From assembly GCA_027077185.1 (NCBI GenBank), contig JALTGJ010000452.1, positions 1 to 18,123 on the forward strand: a stretch of DNA of 18,123 nucleotides, given 5' to 3'. This document shows positions 13,172 through 18,123 of this stretch, piece by piece. Position numbers and translations under genes: made by a program. The notes under the pieces were generated by a model, which did not search any database, had not been told where the DNA came from, and saw nothing but the letters and a program-made list of their open reading frames with translations. The first letter of the stretch is position 1, and each line of letters starts with the position of its first letter. The stretch is from Spirochaetales bacterium. Lineage in GTDB: Bacteria > Spirochaetota > Spirochaetia > B11-G9.

Positions 13172-13879
13172 CTATTTATCTCTTGCTATAAGCATTGTTT
13201 TGGGATCAAGCTTTAGTGTCATATCTTTTGGTTCAAGAACATCATGATCTTTTATAACCTGCAGACTAACATGGTCACCTTCATATTTAAGGGTAATTAG
13301 AACATCAAGATCATCAATTCTGTTTTCCAGATCTTCAGGCACTCCATTTGTATTAAATACAGGATTTTCCCCTTTTAAAGAAACACTGAACCATAACTCA
13401 ATATTTGCTTCTTTTGCAAATGTTTTTAATTTATCAAAATCATCCTGAGAAATTTCTGTAATATTATAACCATCGAATATTACAGAATCTGCTTTGAAAT
13501 TGCCGTCAGTCATCATTGCTTTTAAACTTACAAGGACCTGATCAATAGTAGTTCCCTGACTGTTAAAATTCATTATTACTCTGTTTTTTATAATTTCATC
13601 ATGAATATCTATTGCATTTTCGAGATTACGTTTTTTTGCTATCTCTTTAAAAATATCCTCATACCAATTTATAATATGATCAACTTTCTGTGAAAAGGAT
13701 ACATGAATTACATGTTTTTCTCTAAAGAGCTTATCTGTTGCTATATGCACAAGACATGCTGTTTTTCCTACTCCTTTTTTTGATGCAAGTACACCTATAT
13801 GACCTTTTCCAAGGCCTCCGTTAATTGATTTCTCAAATACCCTCAAAGGGCCTCTTTCGTTTAATTCAGATCTAACCAT
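13172..13879 (-). CDS. P-loop ATPase (RecA/KaiC-like), function unknown
   Basis: The 235-residue protein has a Walker A-like ASKKGVGKT (about 32-40) after a GHIGVL strand. The layout is that of KaiC/RecA-type or MinD-like ATPases. It differs from both standard motifs: S replaces the first G of GxxxxGKT, and KKG replaces the KGG of MinD-type loops. ADSVIFDGYNI looks like the Walker B strand (D followed by G). A segment FSQKVDHIINWYEDIFKEIA lies between. Similar proteins occur, by recall, in spirochaetes and deltaproteobacteria without a known role. It starts 23 bases after the fusA stop with a strong AGGAGG site, so it is the second gene of that operon. A role linked to translation is only guilt by association. 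No membrane segments are seen. Confidence 0.75.
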   Translation of the reverse strand: MVRSELNERGPLRVFEKSINGGLGKGHIGVLASKKGVGKTACLVHIATDKLFREKHVIHVSFSQKVDHIINWYEDIFKEIAKKRNLENAIDIHDEIIKNRVIMNFNSQGTTIDQVLVSLKAMMTDGNFKADSVIFDGYNITEISQDDFDKLKTFAKEANIELWFSVSLKGENPVFNTNGVPEDLENRIDDLDVLITLKYEGDHVSLQVIKDHDVLEPKDMTLKLDPKTMLIARDK

Positions 13880-13902
13880 TAATATATTCCTCCTAAAAGA
13901 AC

Positions 13903-15993
13903 CTATTTACCAGATTCTTTTTTTCGTTTCTCTTCATAGTCTTTAATAAGTTCTTCAGAAATCCCCTTTGGTACCTTTCCGTATTTTAGAAACTCCATAG
14001 AGAATTCTGCCTTTCCCTGAGTAAGAGAACGGAGTGCTGTTGAGAATCCAAACATTTCACTTAAAGGGACTTCTGCATCAACGCTGGAAAATGTTCCTTC
14101 ATCTGCAGAACTGATTATTATTCCTCTTCTCTGATTTACCGAACCAAAAACATTTCCCTGAAACTCTGTTGGACCTTCAATAGAAACTTTCATAATTGGT
14201 TCAAGTATAACCGGCTTTGCTCTGGAATATGCATCTCTGAAAGCTCCTCTGGCAGCGAGCTGGAATGCCATATCTGAAGAGTCAACTGAATGAGACTGTC
14301 CGTCATTAATGGTTACCTTTACACCTACAATGGGGAAGCCAATTAAAGAGCCCTTGTTCAGAGAAGATTTGAAACCCTTATCACAAGCGGGAATATATTC
14401 TGTTGGGATAGCACCACCCTTAATCTTGTTAACAAACTCATATTCACCTTCGGAGAGGGGTTCCATAAATCCGGCTATTCTACCGTACTGACCGGATCCA
14501 CCGGACTGCTTTTTATGAGTATAGTTAAACTCTGCCATTTTACTAATGGCTTCTCTATATGCTACCTGGGGTTTCCCAATTTCAACCTCAGCATCATACT
14601 CACGTTTCATTCGTTCAACATAAACCTCAAGATGAAGCTCTCCCATTCCCTGAATAATTGTCTGATTCGATTCGGGATCAACAAAGGTTCTAAAGGTAGG
14701 ATCTTCTTTTGTAAACCTGTTTAAAGCCTTTGCCATATTATCCGCTGCTTTTTTATCTTTTGGAGCGATAGAAAGACTAATTACAGGAGCCGGAACAAAC
14801 ATACTTGTCATGGAATAATTTAGACCATTTTGAACAAATGTGTCTCCGGAAGCACAATCTACACCAAATAATGCTGCAATATCTCCATGTTCTGCTTCTG
14901 TAATATCTTCCATATGATCAGAATGCATTTTTATCAGACGACCGACCTTGAATTTTTTTCTGCTTCTTGTGTTGTAGAGTTCACTGCCTTTTTTTATAAT
15001 TCCCTGATACACACGAATGTATGTAAGCTGTCCATACTGTCCGTCTTCAAGTTTAAAAGCCAGGGCAACATTTGGTTTGGTTTCGTTTGACTCCAGTATA
15101 ACTTCATTTTCATTATTATCAAGATCAAGTGCAATATTCTTTATTTCAGTTGGATCAGGTAAATATCTTGTTGTTGCATCCAGGAGAGCCTGAACTCCCT
15201 TGTTTTTGTATGCAGAACCTAAGCAAACAGGTGTTAATTCCTGTGAAAGTGTTCCCTTACGAATGGCTGCATGGATTAGTTCTTCAGTAACATTTTCCTC
15301 CATCATAGCTTCCATTAATTCATCAGAAAACATAGAAACTGCATCAAGCATTTCCTCATGTTTTTCTTTTGCATCTTCCAGAAGCTCTGCAGGAATATCA
15401 GTTATTTCAATGTCCTCACCATCAGGTCCGCGAAAGTAAACAGCTTTCATTGTTACCAGATCAATTATGCCTTCATGCTTATCTTCCAGACCTATAGGAA
15501 GCTGGATCATAACTGCATTGTGACCTAGTTTTTCGATTAACTGATTTTTAACCTTAATAGGATCTGCCCCTGTACGGTCGCATTTATTAACAAATGCTAT
15601 TCTTGGAACATTGTACCTTTTCATTTGCCTGTCTACAGTAATTGACTGTGACTGAACACCAGCTACAGAACAAAGTACCAGCACTGCTCCGTCTAAAACT
15701 CTTAATGCCCGTTCAACTTCAATAGTAAAGTCGACATGTCCAGGGGTGTCAATGATATTAATATCATAGCCCTTCCAGTTAACGCTGGTTGCAGCAGAAG
15801 CAATTGTTATACCTCTCTCTTTTTCCAGCTCCATTGAGTCCATTGTAGCACCAACACCATCTTTACCACGAACTTCATGGATAGAATGAATCCTTTTACA
15901 GTAAAAGAGTATACGCTCTGTTAAAGTTGTTTTTCCGGAATCAATATGGGCACTAATACCAATATTTCTCATTTTAGAAATATCTGTTTTCAT
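13903..15993 (-). CDS. fusA: elongation factor G, spdEFG1 / mitochondrial-EFG1-like type
   Basis: The 696-residue GTPase moves tRNAs and mRNA through the ribosome. G motifs are AHIDSGKTT (15-23), RGITI (60-64), DTPGHVDF with H86 (82-89) and NKCD (136-139). Domains II-V follow, including [20 protein letters not shown] and [20 protein letters not shown] and the [12 protein letters not shown] loop of domain IV. The S19 in the G1 loop (A in classic bacterial EF-G) and the [20 protein letters not shown] segment place it in the spdEFG1 group of spirochaetes, planctomycetes and deltaproteobacteria. In that group it is the translocase and a separate spdEFG2 does recycling. It stands alone here, not in a ribosomal-protein (str) operon. 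A GAGG site lies about 10 bases before the ATG. Confidence 0.95.
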   Translation of the reverse strand: MKTDISKMRNIGISAHIDSGKTTLTERILFYCKRIHSIHEVRGKDGVGATMDSMELEKERGITIASAATSVNWKGYDINIIDTPGHVDFTIEVERALRVLDGAVLVLCSVAGVQSQSITVDRQMKRYNVPRIAFVNKCDRTGADPIKVKNQLIEKLGHNAVMIQLPIGLEDKHEGIIDLVTMKAVYFRGPDGEDIEITDIPAELLEDAKEKHEEMLDAVSMFSDELMEAMMEENVTEELIHAAIRKGTLSQELTPVCLGSAYKNKGVQALLDATTRYLPDPTEIKNIALDLDNNENEVILESNETKPNVALAFKLEDGQYGQLTYIRVYQGIIKKGSELYNTRSRKKFKVGRLIKMHSDHMEDITEAEHGDIAALFGVDCASGDTFVQNGLNYSMTSMFVPAPVISLSIAPKDKKAADNMAKALNRFTKEDPTFRTFVDPESNQTIIQGMGELHLEVYVERMKREYDAEVEIGKPQVAYREAISKMAEFNYTHKKQSGGSGQYGRIAGFMEPLSEGEYEFVNKIKGGAIPTEYIPACDKGFKSSLNKGSLIGFPIVGVKVTINDGQSHSVDSSDMAFQLAARGAFRDAYSRAKPVILEPIMKVSIEGPTEFQGNVFGSVNQRRGIIISSADEGTFSSVDAEVPLSEMFGFSTALRSLTQGKAEFSMEFLKYGKVPKGISEELIKDYEEKRKKESGK

Positions 15994-16021
15994 AGAAAAT
16001 TATACCTCGCAATTTATAGAT

Positions 16022-16045
16022 AGCCCTCAATTTCCCTTGAAGGCT
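16022..16045 (-). other. hairpin in the fusA mRNA leader
   Basis: Read on the minus strand, AGCCTTCAA pairs with TTGAGGGCT (nine pairs, one G-U) around a GGGAAA loop, ending about 29 bases before the fusA start codon. No T-run follows, so it is a leader structure rather than a terminator. A direct repeat of CAGGCTGA occurs further upstream in the leader (about 16100-16122). Function unknown. Confidence 0.35.
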
Positions 16046-16124
16046 CTGGGTTCTAATGTTATAATTGAACTGTTTAAGAAAAGAACTTAAAGCAGAATCA
16101 GCCTGACTTACTATTCAGCCTGGG

Positions 16125-16153
16125 ATTCTACCGTAATAGCAGGTAATATTCAA
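16125..16153 (-). promoter_or_regulatory. promoter of the fusA operon
   Basis: Minus-strand TTGAAT (16148-16153), a 17-base spacer and TAGAAT (16125-16130). The predicted start near 16118 gives a leader of about 125 bases before fusA. Confidence 0.5.
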
Positions 16154-16232
16154 TCCCTTTAGTCATGATATAGAAAAAATATAGTATCCTGGTAATATTT
16201 GATTTTTGTTTAAGGCAGGAGATTTAATATAA

Positions 16233-16706
16233 ATGAGTGTTGCTCATACTGATCTTCTTTTAGAGGCAGGAATATTAGTTAATAAAGCGGTTTCTGTAGA
16301 GGGAATTAGTAATATTTTAGTAGAATATGCTAACAGCGGGCTAAAACCGGATCTTATTTGTCTATATCAATACGAAAATGCAAATGATTCCAATATGAAG
16401 CTGGGGATAAAAAGAGGATTTGCTTCGCCTCCTGAATATATTTTACATGAATCAGAGTTATTCAGTTTCCTTCTTGAATCACAAGAGCTTGTATGTCTTA
16501 ATACCCTAAAAAAAAGTCCTTTTGAGGATATGATACTATCCGATCAAATGGAAAGTGGTTTGGCAGTAGCTGTAAATATTGCTGAAATAGAACTGAGTAT
16601 CCTGATTATAAATTCCAAAAAATCCTTTTACTTTGGAAAAAATGAATTACAGTATCTTGAAGATTTATGTTTTATCATAGGAAAACAAAAACTTAAGCAG
16701 GAGTAA
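16233..16706 (+). CDS. GAF-domain protein
   Basis: The 157-residue protein is essentially one GAF-like sensor domain. A first helix LLLEAGILVNKAVSVEGISN precedes strand ICLYQYE, a middle part with a long loop, and GLAVAVNIAEIELSILIINS, followed by KKSFYFGKNELQYLEDLCFI. The ending 'F...EL.yLe.l...ig' is typical of GAF C-terminal helices. GAF domains bind small molecules or mediate dimerisation; the ligand cannot be told. No catalytic domain is fused to it, so it would act through a partner, plausibly the large membrane protein whose Shine-Dalgarno sequence overlaps this gene's end. A GGAG site lies 11 bases before the ATG. It is divergent from fusA. Confidence 0.65.
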   Translation: MSVAHTDLLLEAGILVNKAVSVEGISNILVEYANSGLKPDLICLYQYENANDSNMKLGIKRGFASPPEYILHESELFSFLLESQELVCLNTLKKSPFEDMILSDQMESGLAVAVNIAEIELSILIINSKKSFYFGKNELQYLEDLCFIIGKQKLKQE

Positions 16707-16709
16707 ACA

Positions 16710-18123
16710 GTGAAGTTTTTTGAAATGGTATTCAATATTTTGTCGGTACCTATACTAATAGTCTCAGCAGGAATAGTCTGCTTAATAATTTTACTGCTGT
16801 TATATTTTATAAATAAAAAACAGATTACAGAAATTATCAAAGACCAGCTTGAAAGTTTGGATTCCTCTAAAACTAAAATTTTAATTGAAAAATCAAATTT
16901 TATAATGCTTTTTTTTGGTCCTTATTTAGAAAAATTATCAATAAAATATGGGGTTAATCTTCCTGTTCTTACAGGTCTTGATGATCTATGGATTAAGCAG
17001 ATAAGTAGAAAAAAATCCAAAAAGTCAGTATTAAAGGTTCTTAAATATTCACCTGAGAAGGGGCTTTTTACTATATTGAAGGCCTCTCTGGAGAATGAGA
17101 AGCTTCAGGTTCCTTTAATGGAATGGATTGATAAGAGTGGAGAGTTTTTGGTCCTCAGGAAAATTGCACTTTCCTGTAATGGGGAACCCTTTGACGGTAA
17201 GGCTGCATTGAAGCTGTTTAGCAATGACATTTCAGAGTTAAACGAAATGCTTGGAGATTATGAGTGGAAGATCAGATTTTTTGCAATAAACATTATTGTT
17301 CACGATACATCCGACAGCAGTCTTAGTTCTGTTTGGGCCGGCTTTAATGATCCAGGTGTATTTGTTAGAATTGTTCCGGTTCGATTATTACAAACTGATA
17401 ACAGGGAAAAACTATATTCCACTTTGAAATATCTGTTATTAAATGATCCCTCCTTTGATGTTAGAAACGCAGCCAGGGACCGAATTTCCTCAGATCTTCA
17501 GGACCTGTATAAGATAATTCCTTCAAAGTTAACAATTACCCAGAAACTACATTTAATCGAACTTATGGATCCCCTGTCAAAGCAGGATGAAAATCTTGCT
17601 CTGGAGCTATTAAAGTCCGGGAATAAAGAACTTGAGTTATATGCATCCAGATTTTTATTAAAAAATGGATCATTAAAAAGACTCCTTGGTTCAGCGGATA
17701 TTGGCTATTCAAAAGGTTTTGAAGATATTTATTCCACATTACAAATTGCTGTAGGAGTAAATACTACTTCCTTTATTGACCTGTCTGAAAATAATATTTC
17801 AACTGGATCATTAATTATTTCTTCAAGAATCCTTATAAAAAATGGTAACAGGCAGTCTATAAGCAGCTTGCTTCAAAAATCACTGGAAAGAAGCAATGGG
17901 AAGGAAAAAATACAGCCTTTTAAAGAATTATATGAAAATTCCATTCTTTGTACCTGCAAAAGAGGGACAGATGAAGCTCTTGAGCTTTTAAATACTGAAT
18001 TGCTCAGGCGAAGATATGATAATTCTTTTCAGAAATGGGTATTAGCAAAACTTCCTGTTAACAGGGAAAATATTTTTGCTCCCACCCTTATTAGCTTTCT
18101 TAAAGATGATAAATATAATACAT
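16710..18123 (+). CDS. membrane-anchored helical (HEAT-like) repeat protein, 3' end outside the window
   Basis: An uninterrupted frame from GTG 16710 runs 471 codons to the window edge. AGGAG (16699-16703) six bases upstream overlaps the stop of the GAF gene, so the two genes are translationally coupled. One membrane helix is at about residues 12-33 (LSVPILIVSAGIVCLIILLL), followed by a large cytoplasmic part that is almost all alpha-helix. Repeated 30-40-residue units have a D-P-x-x-x-V-R-x-x-A/P pattern (NDPGVFVRIVPVRLL, NDPSFDVRNAARDRI), characteristic of HEAT/Armadillo-type scaffolds. Such proteins bind partners rather than catalyse; the partner is unknown, with the GAF protein a first candidate. 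The frame is easily missed because no stop codon is present in the window. Confidence 0.75.
   Translation, partial: MKFFEMVFNILSVPILIVSAGIVCLIILLLLYFINKKQITEIIKDQLESLDSSKTKILIEKSNFIMLFFGPYLEKLSIKYGVNLPVLTGLDDLWIKQISRKKSKKSVLKVLKYSPEKGLFTILKASLENEKLQVPLMEWIDKSGEFLVLRKIALSCNGEPFDGKAALKLFSNDISELNEMLGDYEWKIRFFAINIIVHDTSDSSLSSVWAGFNDPGVFVRIVPVRLLQTDNREKLYSTLKYLLLNDPSFDVRNAARDRISSDLQDLYKIIPSKLTITQKLHLIELMDPLSKQDENLALELLKSGNKELELYASRFLLKNGSLKRLLGSADIGYSKGFEDIYSTLQIAVGVNTTSFIDLSENNISTGSLIISSRILIKNGNRQSISSLLQKSLERSNGKEKIQPFKELYENSILCTCKRGTDEALELLNTELLRRRYDNSFQKWVLAKLPVNRENIFAPTLISFLKDDKYNT

Noticed and set aside
14309..15439. Plus-strand ORFs inside the fusA region
   Set aside because: They are antisense to a full-length EF-G with all G motifs intact.
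1..18123. CRISPR arrays, tRNA or rRNA genes, and intact insertion sequences
   Set aside because: No regularly spaced direct repeats, tRNA-like cloverleaf, rRNA segment or transposase frame was recognised by eye. A tRNAscan/Infernal run would be needed to exclude small RNAs.

Overview
The window looks like chromosome of a free-living spirochaete (Spirochaetota). The clearest marker is the elongation factor G at 13903-15993. Its G1 loop reads AHIDSGKTT and is followed by a [15 protein letters not shown] stretch, which is the spirochaete/planctomycete/deltaproteobacterial 'spdEFG1' type that resembles mitochondrial EF-G1. Low G+C, acidic lipoproteins and exported proteins carrying GSRE-like mature N-termini also fit. 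The assignment is by recall of families; no database search was possible.

Region 1 (1 to about 3070) is an AT-rich accessory stretch in decay. On the minus strand it holds the edge of a small ATGA-coupled gene pair and an intact ribbon-helix-helix/PIN (VapBC-type) toxin-antitoxin operon with a recognisable promoter and a three-unit operator. It also holds a compact G+C-rich inverted-repeat block, a frameshifted RelE/ParE-like toxin with only the tail of its antitoxin, and two diverged copies of what looks like the C-terminus of a MATE-type transporter. Those two copies lie on either side of a plus-strand lipoprotein gene with an internal ~95-residue repeat.

Region 2 (3010-5400) is richer in G+C and is a self-contained regulatory unit. 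An ECF sigma factor and a zinc-finger RskA-like membrane anti-sigma factor lie on the plus strand. A divergent exported two-repeat protein (COG4315, YxFxxD-type motifs) lies on the minus strand, behind a candidate ECF-type promoter and ending in a strong hairpin terminator.

Region 3 (5440-6135) is a second toxin-antitoxin pair on the minus strand. The PIN toxin (COG1569 type) comes first and the RHH antitoxin second, and the toxin is possibly leaderless.

Region 4 (6297-13147) is a plus-strand corrinoid operon: a sigma-70 promoter, a cobalamin riboswitch, then btuF-btuC-btuD (corrinoid ABC importer), cobU, cobS, cobQ and cbiB. Genes overlap or are separated by at most about 16 bases. Together they import a corrinoid, amidate cobyric acid, attach the aminopropanol arm, activate it with GTP and join the lower ligand. 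The cobT, cobC, adenosyltransferase and ring-building genes are not here. CobQ appears to begin at a CTG codon in a CTGA overlap with cobS.

Region 5 (13172-15993, minus strand) is fusA followed by an uncharacterised P-loop ATPase. Their terminator lies inside the last codons of the convergent cbiB gene. Region 6 (16233 to the right edge, plus strand) is a GAF-domain protein coupled to a large membrane-anchored helical-repeat protein that runs out of the window.
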